From contig JBDLIL010000042.1 in assembly GCA_039714855.1 (NCBI GenBank), positions 1 through 8,280 of the forward strand: 8,280 nucleotides of DNA, in the 5' to 3' direction. This stretch comes from JBDLIL01 sp039714855 (lineage in GTDB: Bacteria > Patescibacteriota > Microgenomatia > UBA1400 > PJMF01). The translations under genes and the position numbers were made by a program. The notes under the pieces were generated by a model that was not told the origin of the DNA, made no database searches, and was given only the letters and a program-made list of their open reading frames with translations. This document shows positions 1 to 5,176 of the stretch, piece by piece; position 1 is the stretch's first letter; each line of letters opens with the position of its first letter.

Positions 1-516
1 TACTGGCACACCCTTTTCATATTCCACTACTACCTCTGCTTTACCATCTGGACGCAAATAAGCTAGTTTTTGATTTTCCCTCAAGCTGTCCATTGTTTTA
101 ACCAAACTATGAGCCAAGATAATCGGCATGGGCATAAGCTCGGGAGTTTCTCGGCTAGCATAACCAAACATCATACCTTGGTCCCCTGCTCCCCCATCAT
201 CAACGCCCACTGCAATATCAGATGATTGTTGGTGAACATAAAGATCTATGGGAGATTTGTGATTAAAATTATATAGCCCGTTGTCATAACCTAGCTCTTT
301 AATCTTATCTCTAGCAATAGCTTTATAAGCTATTCTGCCATTGCAAGTAACTTCGCCAGCTATCACCACTCTATTACTGGTAACCAAAGTTTCTACAGCC
401 ACACGACTATATTTATCTCGTTTTAAGCAAGCATCGACCACAGCATCAGATATTTGATCACAGATTTTGTCTGGATGCCCTGCAGCGACCGACTCAGAAG
501 TGAAATACTTATACAT
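1..516 (-). CDS. metK: S-adenosylmethionine synthetase, N-terminal part (runs off the left edge)
   Basis: The enzyme makes S-adenosylmethionine from methionine and ATP in the cytoplasm. The reading frame starts at ATG 516-514 and stays open for 172 codons to the window edge, so the C-terminal half or more is missing here. The start reads MYKYFTSESVAAGHPDKICD, which contains the family's ATP-binding GHPDK motif close to the N-terminus. Farther on are a GAGDQGMMFGYA segment, the classical MetK signature that contacts ATP and methionine, and a LRPDGKAEV segment. The start is supported by a GAAAGGA ribosome binding site at 522-528. A SAM-binding riboswitch lies directly upstream, as expected for feedback control of this gene. 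The upstream neighbour on the same strand is an unknown 80-residue gene. The family assignment is essentially certain. Confidence 0.97.
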   Translation of the reverse strand, partial: MYKYFTSESVAAGHPDKICDQISDAVVDACLKRDKYSRVAVETLVTSNRVVIAGEVTCNGRIAYKAIARDKIKELGYDNGLYNFNHKSPIDLYVHQQSSDIAVGVDDGGAGDQGMMFGYASRETPELMPMPIILAHSLVKTMDSLRENQKLAYLRPDGKAEVVVEYEKGVPV

Positions 517-530
517 ATTTTTCCTTTCTT

Positions 531-633
531 AAAGGCGAATATCCCAAATGGGCTAGCACCGCGATCTTACCAGGATAAGACTCGGTTGCTGGATAGATCA
601 GAATTTGTAACCTGACTACCCTCTTTATTCTTT
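531..633 (-). promoter_or_regulatory. SAM-I/SAM-IV clan riboswitch in the metK leader
   Basis: Read on the minus strand, this leader carries the two conserved SAM-I core strings in the right order: CAGCAACC (GCAACC at 589-584) and GGTGCTA (560-554). Helices can be drawn. P1 is GAATA (630-626) with TATTC (541-537). P2 is GGGTAG with CTATCC, continued by TCAG with CTGA. P3 is TCTTAT, loop CCTG, GTAAGA, closed by ACC with GGT. P4 is a tiny CCC-ATTT-GGG. The AAGAGGG after P1 resembles the J1/2 region of SAM-I. I see no kink-turn in P2, so a SAM-I/IV-variant or reduced SAM-I fits better than a classical SAM-I. It lies immediately before metK, the expected target. There is no terminator hairpin with a T-run. 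Instead CCTTT (535-531) can pair with AAAGG of the ribosome binding site (527-523), which suggests control of translation. Confidence 0.87.
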
Positions 634-644
634 TTTTAACCTAG

Positions 645-675
645 TGTATACTTCCTCACTCTCTGCCTCGATCAA
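645..675 (-). promoter_or_regulatory. metK: Candidate promoter for the riboswitch-metK transcript
   Basis: On the minus strand TTGATC (675-670) and TATACA (650-645) lie 19 bp apart and would start transcription near 638, a few bases before the first riboswitch helix. The long spacer and the four-of-six match of each box make this tentative. The element overlaps the 3' end of the upstream unknown gene. Confidence 0.35.
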
Positions 676-898
676 GTGCAGCTTTCACTGCTGAGACAGG
701 AACATCAGACTCACTAGTCGTTGAAACAGAAACAACATATTGCAAAACTGAATCAATCCACATAAAAACATTGCCATCTCTATCTACCAAAAATTTGCTC
801 CAATCATTTTCAGAATAAGATGAATTGGCCCTCAGCAATTCCTGCTGCTGCTTTTCTTTTAAAGCAGCTAGATACCCCACCTGTTGAACTTCCGACAT
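656..898 (-). CDS. Hypothetical protein, 80 residues
   Basis: I do not recognise this family. The start was placed at ATG 898-896 (protein begins MSEVQQVGYLAALKEK) because AGAAAGGA, a strong ribosome binding site, lies at 911-904 with normal spacing. The in-frame ATG at 925 has no such site. The protein is soluble and has a glutamine/lysine-rich helical N-terminal third (KEKQQQELLRAN), then a segment with WSKFLVDRDGNVFMWIDSVLQYVV that looks like a small beta hairpin around DRDGN, and a short charged tail ending DRGRE. There is no signal peptide, membrane segment or cysteine. It lies 49 bp downstream of upp on the same strand and could be co-transcribed with it. A possible metK promoter lies in its last codons. 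The good start signal favours a real gene, but the function is unknown. Confidence 0.7.
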   Translation of the reverse strand: MSEVQQVGYLAALKEKQQQELLRANSSYSENDWSKFLVDRDGNVFMWIDSVLQYVVSVSTTSESDVPVSAVKAALDRGRE

Positions 899-903
899 TT
901 TAA

Positions 904-911
904 TCCTTTCT
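904..911 (-). promoter_or_regulatory. Ribosome binding site that fixes the start of the 80-residue gene
   Basis: AGAAAGGA on the minus strand ends five bases before ATG 898-896 and matches the site used by metK. It supports the shorter start over the in-frame ATG at 925. Confidence 0.7.
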
Positions 912-947
912 CTCACATAATACATGACGAGAATAATTTATTAATAA

Positions 948-1781
948 CTAAGTTCCAAAATATCTATCTCCATAATCTCCCAATCCAGGTATTATAAAAT
1001 TATCACCATTAAGACCATTGTCTATTGCTGCAGTGACGATAGTCACTTCAGGAAATTTTTCTTTAATTTTTCGTATTCCTTCTGGAGCAGTCACAACGCA
1101 AACAAGAATTATTTCTTTGGGATTATATTCCATCATATGCTCTATCACATGGTACGCAGACCCACCTGTAGCCAACATTGGGTCAGTTATTACTACTACC
1201 GAACCTTCTATACACTCTCTTTGGGGCATTTTTACATAATATTCTTCTGCTATGAATGTATTCTCATTTCTTGCCAATCCAAACATGCCAATCTTAGACT
1301 TCGGTAATGCTTTCATAGCGGCCGTAAGCATTGTTAAACCAGACCTAAGTACTGGGACTACAACCACACTATCCTTTAATTTTTGAGTACTAGTTTCTTG
1401 TAGCGGGGTCTGCACAGTCACATCTCTAAGAGACAAACCCCTAGTAGCTGCTGCAAAAAGATACTCAACGATTTTGTCAGAGTGATGTCGAAATGCCTGA
1501 ATTTCTTTGCTTCCGTTGCGCAGGTGACCCAGTGAATCTTTAACCATTGGATGATTTACCACCCATACATCATTAAACTCTGCTGAATGCGGAAGCTCCA
1601 GTGGTCCAAGAACATCATCTAGCATTTGAGCCAATTCGATGAGACTGCATACGATTGTGAAATCTGACTCCACATCAGGTTTAACAATATTTTCTCCATC
1701 AACCTGCCATTCTTTAACACTATCATCATCAAATAAACTCCTAACTACTCGTTCTTCTAAAAGATTAAGTGGTCTACTCAT
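948..1781 (-). CDS. upp: Uracil phosphoribosyltransferase with N-terminal extension
   Basis: This is the pyrimidine-salvage enzyme that makes UMP from uracil and PRPP. Clear family motifs, counted from the ATG at 1781, are VNHPMVKDSLGHLRN (about 75-89, the usual N-terminal signature), VPVLRSGLTML (about 143-153), the PRPP-binding DPMLATGGS (200-208), and the C-terminal uracil-binding stretch ending PGLGDYGDRYFGT. The family usually has about 208 residues and begins almost at the HP(L/M)V motif. This protein has 277, with about 70 extra N-terminal residues rich in acidic and hydrophobic positions (RSLFDDDSVKEW, LIELAQMLDDVLG). I do not recognise the extension. ATG 1781-1779 was chosen because a GGAGGGA ribosome binding site precedes it. 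An in-frame TTG at 1799 overlaps that site and is unlikely. A promoter-like element and a terminator-type hairpin occupy the short leader. Confidence 0.95.
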   Translation of the reverse strand: MSRPLNLLEERVVRSLFDDDSVKEWQVDGENIVKPDVESDFTIVCSLIELAQMLDDVLGPLELPHSAEFNDVWVVNHPMVKDSLGHLRNGSKEIQAFRHHSDKIVEYLFAAATRGLSLRDVTVQTPLQETSTQKLKDSVVVVPVLRSGLTMLTAAMKALPKSKIGMFGLARNENTFIAEEYYVKMPQRECIEGSVVVITDPMLATGGSAYHVIEHMMEYNPKEIILVCVVTAPEGIRKIKEKFPEVTIVTAAIDNGLNGDNFIIPGLGDYGDRYFGT

Positions 1782-1790
1782 ATGATGTCT

Positions 1791-1797
1791 TCCCTCC
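1791..1797 (-). promoter_or_regulatory. upp: upp ribosome binding site
   Basis: GGAGGGA on the minus strand lies nine to ten bases before ATG 1781 and directly after the T-run of the upstream hairpin. This places the terminator and the start of translation back to back. It also argues against the TTG at 1799 as the start codon. Confidence 0.65.
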
Positions 1798-1822
1798 AAA
1801 AAAACCGACCATTACTGGTCGG
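1798..1822 (-). terminator. Intrinsic terminator or attenuator in the upp leader
   Basis: On the minus strand CCGACCA (1822-1816), loop GTAA and TGGTCGG (1811-1805) form a perfect 7-bp GC-rich stem, followed at once by seven T (1804-1798). This is a textbook intrinsic terminator. It ends one base before the upp ribosome binding site. No promoter fits between it and the upp start, so upp mRNA must read through it. It may end the lipoprotein transcript, act as an attenuator of upp, or do both. Confidence 0.8.
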
Positions 1823-1845
1823 CCAACTTGTTCTATTAGTATTTT

Positions 1846-1867
1846 TTCTTAATGTTACCACTAAGAA
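1846..1867 (-). other. Second hairpin in the upp leader
   Basis: On the minus strand TTCTTAGTG (1867-1859), loop GTAA and CATTAAGAA (1854-1846) form a 9-bp stem with one G-U pair. Its GTAA loop is the same as in the terminator hairpin 24 bases downstream. It lies at the predicted 5' end of the upp transcript and may stabilise or regulate it. The role is inferred only from position and pairing. Confidence 0.5.
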
Positions 1868-1871
1868 ATAC

Positions 1872-1900
1872 ATATTAGTGATTCAAAGTGCAATTGTCAA
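1872..1900 (-). promoter_or_regulatory. upp: Sigma-70 type promoter for upp
   Basis: On the minus strand a perfect TTGACA (1900-1895) is separated by 17 bp from TAATAT (1877-1872). This predicts a start near 1865 and a leader of about 84 bases. It lies in the gap just after the lipoprotein stop codon. The -35 box and spacing are ideal; the -10 box matches at four of six positions. Confidence 0.6.
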
Positions 1901-1909
1901 AGGGCAAAT

Positions 1910-2569
1910 TTACTGCCCAAACTTTTTTTCCATTTCTTCCGCCATTTTTTGCATCTCTTCCAGATCTGCCTGATCAAAATCTGTCATCATCTTTTCACCC
2001 ATTTGCATACTAGCCTCCATCATTTCTGACATGTTTTGAAATTTGATATTACTAGGCGGAATAAACTCACTATCACTAACATTTTTCTTTTTACAGTTTA
2101 TTTTGTAACCCATTTCCTCATAAGCATCAGCTGTATCTTCACTACTAAAATCTGGGAACTTCTCCGCCATTTCTTTAGCATTTTGCTCCATGTCTTTAAG
2201 CTCTTCTTCTGTCGGCATTTTTATCTTGACACCCTCAACTTGATTTTCAGCCCAAGTATACATCCACTCGCTATCGTTGATCATGTAGCCAATTTGCATT
2301 TCATCATCCTCAATTGTTTGACCAAAGCCCATACCCTTAGTCTTCATCTTCTTGTTTTTAAACCAATATTCCAGTTTATTACCTTTCTCATCTGTAAGTT
2401 CACAATAACCCGAACCTCCAGATTCCATAATCCGCGCCATTTCCTTCATTTCATTTTCAGCCTGTTTCTGAGTTTGAGTTTCAGATTTTTGACCAGGAAG
2501 ACAAGCAGAAAATAAAATTATTGGCAGCAAAAAAACCCCCAACAAAGCATATTTTTTGAGTTTGGACAT
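1910..2569 (-). CDS. Secreted lipoprotein of unknown function, methionine-rich C-terminus
   Basis: The 219-residue protein begins with a positive stretch (MSKLKKY), a hydrophobic core (ALLGVFLLPIILF) and the lipobox FSAC, with the lipidated Cys at residue 23. It is therefore exported and anchored in the membrane. ATG 2569-2567 was chosen because AAAGGAGA at 2580-2573 precedes it. A start ten codons earlier has no such site and would lie closer to the end of tmk. The mature part has a Gln/Glu-rich linker, a middle region with repeated short strand-like segments (GNKLEYWFKNKKMKTKG, EMQIGYMINDSEWMYTWAEN) reminiscent of LolA-like or DUF4412-like beta-sheet lipoproteins, and two cysteines that could pair. 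The last 40 residues form an acidic helix with about ten methionines. It lies 19 bp after tmk, probably in the same operon. The family is unknown to me. Confidence 0.8.
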   Translation of the reverse strand: MSKLKKYALLGVFLLPIILFSACLPGQKSETQTQKQAENEMKEMARIMESGGSGYCELTDEKGNKLEYWFKNKKMKTKGMGFGQTIEDDEMQIGYMINDSEWMYTWAENQVEGVKIKMPTEEELKDMEQNAKEMAEKFPDFSSEDTADAYEEMGYKINCKKKNVSDSEFIPPSNIKFQNMSEMMEASMQMGEKMMTDFDQADLEEMQKMAEEMEKKFGQ

Positions 2570-2572
2570 AAA

Positions 2573-2580
2573 TCTCCTTT
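2573..2580 (-). promoter_or_regulatory. Ribosome binding site that fixes the lipoprotein start
   Basis: AAAGGAGA on the minus strand ends three bases before ATG 2569, so the core AGGAG has normal spacing. It supports the start that places a clean signal peptide at the N-terminus. Confidence 0.7.
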
Positions 2581-2588
2581 TATTAGAA

Positions 2589-3218
2589 TTAACTGTCAAT
2601 TTTATTCTTTACTGATTGCCAAATAACCTCTTCCACTTTTTCAATGCCTTTATTGGCATCTACTACTTGCCACCTGTCACCTTTATTTTCTTTTGCTAAA
2701 TTCAAATACGCTTGTCGTACTTGGTCATGAAAATTTTTAGCTTCCATATCTAGTCTATCCATCTTGCTAGTACCATTTCTTCTTTTTAAACCCTCTTGCA
2801 CTTCTACGTCTAAAAGCAAAGTTAGGTCAGGTAAAGTTTTCTTAGTAGAAATATCATTGAGTTCTTCAATTAAATCTACACCAAAACCCCTAACTATACC
2901 TTGATATGCCACACTACTATCTCTAGATCTATCCATCAGAACTACTTTTCCGGCCTTTAGAGAAGGTAAAACTATTTCTCGATATATTTGTGCTCTAGCT
3001 GCCTGAAACAATAATACCTCTGTAGTAAAAGCCATACCAACATTCTTATTAGAAAGCACCACTTCTCTTATCTGTTCGCTAATCTGAGTACCACCAGGTT
3101 CACGCAGGGCAACCACATCATATCCTTCTTTGATTAGTTTATCTTTTAACCTAATAATTTGAGTTGTCTTACCTCCACCTTCTCCACCTTCGAATGTAAT
3201 TAGTTGTGATTTGTTCAT
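2589..3218 (-). CDS. tmk: Thymidylate kinase
   Basis: The enzyme phosphorylates dTMP to dTDP with ATP, the step after thymidylate synthase. At 209 residues it has normal length. Visible motifs are the P-loop GGEGGGKTT (residues 11-19), the REPGGT segment that contacts dTMP (39-44), DRSRDSSVAYQG (96-107, corresponding to the family's DRY..SS.AYQG), and a LID region with RRNGTSKMDRLD (146-157). The P-loop has EGGG where many homologues have DGAG or EGAG. The tyrosine of the usual DRY motif is replaced by serine. The start at ATG 3218 matches the usual N-terminus, about nine residues before the P-loop, although no clear ribosome binding site precedes it. The gene starts 9 bp after the DHFR stop and is followed closely by the lipoprotein gene, so the three genes form a likely operon. 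Confidence 0.95.
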   Translation of the reverse strand: MNKSQLITFEGGEGGGKTTQIIRLKDKLIKEGYDVVALREPGGTQISEQIREVVLSNKNVGMAFTTEVLLFQAARAQIYREIVLPSLKAGKVVLMDRSRDSSVAYQGIVRGFGVDLIEELNDISTKKTLPDLTLLLDVEVQEGLKRRNGTSKMDRLDMEAKNFHDQVRQAYLNLAKENKGDRWQVVDANKGIEKVEEVIWQSVKNKIDS

Positions 3219-3227
3219 AGCAAAATA

Positions 3228-3761
3228 CTAGCACAAGCAAACTTGGTATTCCAATAATCTAGTCTGTTCTGCTAGTTGCTGAATATCAATTAGTTTAAAT
3301 CTTTTTTCATTCAAGCTAGTGCCATCATTGAAAAGTGGCATGCCCGTACCAAACTTAATATCTTCTTCTACAGTAATAAATAATTTATCTACTAAACCAG
3401 AGTTTAGAAACATAGTATAGATGCTAGATCCACCACAGATGGCGACTTGCTGGCTTTTTTCTTTCTTTAATTTTCCTAACAACTCCCTTGCGCTAGAATT
3501 CACTCCCTCAGCTTTAATAACACTTGGTTTTGGATTTTTAAAATCTTCGGGTTTGGAAGTATAAATTAGCCATCTAGAACCTCTAGGATATCTAGTAAAG
3601 GTTTCAAAAGACTTTCTGCCCATGACAATAGCATCAGCCTCTTTAATTTTTTTTACATAAAATTTCTTGTCTTCGGGCGATGTCCAATCAAAAGATTTAT
3701 CGTCTTCGTTGCGAGCGATAAAACCATCTGCTGTAACTGCAGCAATAATGAATACTTTCAT
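3228..3761 (-). CDS. folA: Dihydrofolate reductase family protein (FolA/RibD-C fold)
   Basis: This protein reduces dihydrofolate to tetrahydrofolate with NADPH. The 177 residues show the DHFR fold in order: the N-terminal strand KVFIIAAVTADGFIARN, a W-TSPEDKKFY segment (26-35) whose acidic residue fits the substrate-binding position, the cofactor-binding VMGRKSFET (46-54), RWLIYTS (63-69), the glycine pair in AICGGSSIY (107-115), and LFITVEEDIKFGTGMPLF near the end. A related RibD C-terminal reductase cannot be excluded from sequence alone. The neighbours favour DHFR, because tmk follows at 9 bp and thyA, whose reaction produces dihydrofolate, lies 1.4 kb away. No ribosome binding site is visible before ATG 3761. 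The gene heads the DHFR-tmk-lipoprotein unit and is divergent from the small membrane-protein pair. Confidence 0.85.
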   Translation of the reverse strand: MKVFIIAAVTADGFIARNEDDKSFDWTSPEDKKFYVKKIKEADAIVMGRKSFETFTRYPRGSRWLIYTSKPEDFKNPKPSVIKAEGVNSSARELLGKLKKEKSQQVAICGGSSIYTMFLNSGLVDKLFITVEEDIKFGTGMPLFNDGTSLNEKRFKLIDIQQLAEQTRLLEYQVCLC

Positions 3762-3823
3762 AAAGTTATGTTAACACAGCAAAACCCCAGATATTTGCAA
3801 GAATTGGGTGTTAGGCTCAAAAT

Positions 3824-4024
3824 ATGGAGATAAAGCTAAATATAACAAGCAAACGTTCCATTGCAGAAAAAATTCTTGACCTGGCAAATATTGCTGCTGG
3901 TGCATTAATTTTCGGGCAGGCAATATCTGGATTTAAATATAATTGGATACTTGCAATAACAGGGTTTTTTATTTTGATTTTTAATTATACTTGGGTTATT
4001 ATTGCCCTAGGAAAAAGTAAATGA
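3824..4024 (+). CDS. Small membrane protein, 66 residues, two predicted membrane helices
   Basis: I do not recognise the family. After a short polar N-terminus (MEIKLNITSKRSIAEK) there are two hydrophobic stretches. One covers about residues 17-36 (ILDLANIAAGALIFGQAISG). The other covers about residues 40-62, rich in aromatic and isoleucine residues (WILAITGFFILIFNYTW and on). They are separated by a short FKYN turn, and the tail is GKSK. This suggests a helical hairpin in the cytoplasmic membrane with both ends inside. It overlaps the next tiny gene by 4 nt (ATGA), so the two are probably translated together. There is no strong ribosome binding site before ATG 3824. It lies alone between divergent DHFR and convergent dut genes. 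Confidence 0.7.
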   Translation: MEIKLNITSKRSIAEKILDLANIAAGALIFGQAISGFKYNWILAITGFFILIFNYTWVIIALGKSK

Positions 4025-4116
4025 TAAATTTTGAATTCCAACCAATCCATCTGCTCCTCCTAGGGGTACTTGTTGTTTCAAATACTGTCGGTTTCATTCT
4101 TTGGAAAAGTAAATAA
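4021..4116 (+). CDS. Very small membrane protein, 31 residues
   Basis: The frame starts at the ATG that overlaps the TGA stop of the preceding small gene (ATGA, 4021-4024) and reads MINFEFQPIHLLLLGVLVVS and on to a TAA at 4114. It has one hydrophobic segment (about residues 10-28) and ends WKSK, much like the GKSK end of its partner. The exact 4-nt overlap and the membrane character of both products support a real, translationally coupled gene, although it is too short for most gene callers. It may form a two-subunit small membrane complex with the 66-residue protein; that is an inference. The function is unknown. Confidence 0.55.
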   Translation: MINFEFQPIHLLLLGVLVVSNTVGFILWKSK

Positions 4117-4142
4117 TTTTCTATCGTTGACCTCTTAATCCT

Positions 4143-4583
4143 CTATTTTCTCCCGGTGCTGCCATAGCCACCGCGATCCTTGTTTTCTAATTTTTCTACC
4201 TCTTCTAGCTCAACTTTATCTCTTTTCAAAATTTTCATTTGGCAAATTCTGTCACCTTTTTCTATTGTTACCACTTTGTCAGTAAAATTTAATAAAGCGG
4301 CTCTGTATTCATCACCATCACCACAATAATCACTGTCCCCCACGCCTATGCCGTTAGCTAGCATTACGCCTTGCTTGTGCAAAGAACTACGAGCTGACAT
4401 GAGCACCCAATATTCTTTTGGAATTTGAACAGCAATATTTAGTGGCACGTGACCTACGGTATGTGGCTGAATGGTTACGGTCTCTCTGGCATACAAATCC
4501 ATGGCTGCAGCGCCAGTGGTTTTATACTCTGGAAGTGGTAAAGATTTGTCAAAGCGTTTTATTTTGATCTTAATTTTTGACAT
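4143..4583 (-). CDS. dut: dUTP diphosphatase (trimeric dUTPase)
   Basis: The enzyme hydrolyses dUTP to dUMP and pyrophosphate, keeping uracil out of DNA and supplying dUMP to thymidylate synthase. All five family motifs are present in 146 residues. Motif 1 is AAMDLYA (26-32) and motif 2 is SARSSLHKQG (63-72). Motif 3 is VGDSDYCGDGDEYRAALLNF (81-100), including the catalytic Asp83. Motif 4 is GDRICQMKI (110-118), and motif 5 is the C-terminal RGGYGSTGRK (137-146), which closes over the nucleotide. Motif 3 is about three residues longer than the common DYRGE form, with CGDGDEY in that place. The gene starts 5 bp after the toxin stop codon, so it is most likely transcribed from the antitoxin promoter. 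Confidence 0.95.
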   Translation of the reverse strand: MSKIKIKIKRFDKSLPLPEYKTTGAAAMDLYARETVTIQPHTVGHVPLNIAVQIPKEYWVLMSARSSLHKQGVMLANGIGVGDSDYCGDGDEYRAALLNFTDKVVTIEKGDRICQMKILKRDKVELEEVEKLENKDRGGYGSTGRK

Positions 4584-4588
4584 AAAAT

Positions 4589-4843
4589 TTACCTATAAAC
4601 TTCCCTCCTGTGGCCGACGTCCACAACCACAACAATTAATTTTTTGCCTTGGATTTTATAAATAATTCTGTACCTAGAAAATTTTAATTTCCAATAGCCT
4701 TTTAAATCATCTTTGAGCATTTCCCCTAATCTAGGATTTGTTTCCAATTTTTTAAGCGACTTATCAAATGCTGAGCTATATCTTTTATCTAATTTTTTAA
4801 TTCTTTTGTTGGCTGCTTTGGTAAAAACAACTTTGTAGAGCAT
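4589..4843 (-). CDS. RelE/ParE-superfamily toxin
   Basis: This 84-residue basic protein has the RelE-fold pattern. An N-terminal strand (MLYKVVFTKAANKRIKKLDK) is followed by a helical hairpin with many lysines, then LKGYWKLKFSRYRIIYKI (48-64) and the C-terminal VVVVDVGHRREVYR (71-84), the usual RelE ending with its basic and aromatic residues. RelE-type toxins cut mRNA on the ribosome; ParE relatives act on gyrase. The GHR.(E/D)VY end and YRiiY core favour the RelE/mRNA-interferase branch. Its ATG follows the antitoxin's TAA with no base between (TAAATG), so translation is probably coupled. dut starts 5 bp after its stop. All expected parts are present and nothing suggests inactivation. Confidence 0.9.
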   Translation of the reverse strand: MLYKVVFTKAANKRIKKLDKRYSSAFDKSLKKLETNPRLGEMLKDDLKGYWKLKFSRYRIIYKIQGKKLIVVVVDVGHRREVYR

Positions 4844-5110
4844 TTAGGATTGCTCCCACTCTTTTTTAACCTGCTCCCAAGGAATTAAATCACCATTCTC
4901 AATATCCCTGACACCTTGCCTTATCGCTTTCATAGCTTCAGGGTCACTAAGAATCTCCATAGTTGCTTCCATGGAAGCTAGCTCTTCTGGATCCATGAGC
5001 ACTGCTTTAACTTTACCTTTTACAGTAATAAAAGCTTTTCTGACTGCAGCCTCATCTACCAATTGGGGTAAACTAGCTCTGGCTTGAGAAATAGGTATAA
5101 CATTGTTCAT
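4844..5110 (-). CDS. Phd/YefM-family antitoxin
   Basis: This 88-residue protein begins MNNVIPISQARASLPQLVDE, the typical Phd/YefM N-terminus (isoleucine-proline, then S.AR..L..LVDE) that forms the DNA-binding dimer. A KAFITVKGKVKAVLMDPEELASMEATMEIL stretch follows, which matches the family core. The acidic C-terminal part (DPEAMKAIRQGVRDIENGD, then WEQVKKEW) would wrap around the toxin. It directly precedes the RelE-type toxin. The ATG at 5110 comes only seven bases after a TACAAT -10 box and has no ribosome binding site, so its mRNA is predicted to be leaderless. The two TGTACA palindromes in the promoter are probable operators for repression by the antitoxin or the complex. Confidence 0.9.
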   Translation of the reverse strand: MNNVIPISQARASLPQLVDEAAVRKAFITVKGKVKAVLMDPEELASMEATMEILSDPEAMKAIRQGVRDIENGDLIPWEQVKKEWEQS

Positions 5111-5117
5111 AACACGA

Positions 5118-5145
5118 ATTGTACATTTTTTTGTACATGTGTCAA
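5118..5145 (-). promoter_or_regulatory. Toxin-antitoxin-dut promoter with two operator palindromes
   Basis: On the minus strand TTGACA (5145-5140) and TACAAT (5123-5118) lie 16 bp apart, a near-consensus sigma-70 promoter. Two TGTACA palindromes, at 5120-5125 and 5132-5137, are centred 12 bp apart, about one helical turn. One overlaps the -10 box and the other lies in the spacer. This is the arrangement expected for autoregulation by a Phd-type antitoxin. The start of transcription falls at about 5111, next to the antitoxin ATG. Confidence 0.75.
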
Positions 5146-5176
5146 TATTAATTTAGCTAATTCTATTAGTGCTAAA

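Noticed and set aside
899..925. ATG at 925 as the start of the 80-residue gene
   Set aside because: No ribosome site precedes it, and the strong AGAAAGGA inside this stretch points to the ATG at 898.
1782..1799. TTG start at 1799 giving a six-residue longer UPRT
   Set aside because: This TTG overlaps the GGAGGG ribosome binding site that serves the ATG at 1781.
2036..2515. Long plus-strand open frame (159 codons) inside the lipoprotein gene
   Set aside because: It is an antisense shadow: the product is a low-complexity Phe/Ile/Leu-rich chain with no motif, while the opposite strand has a signal peptide, lipobox and ribosome site.
2570..2599. Start ten codons earlier for the lipoprotein
   Set aside because: It overlaps the end of tmk, lacks a ribosome site and would put extra polar residues before the signal peptide.
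3762..3823. Possible DHFR promoter with TTGCAA
   Set aside because: No acceptable -10 box lies 16-18 bp downstream on the minus strand.
4117..4142. Terminator between the convergent small membrane gene and dut
   Set aside because: No inverted repeat or T-run combination can be drawn in the 26 bases available.
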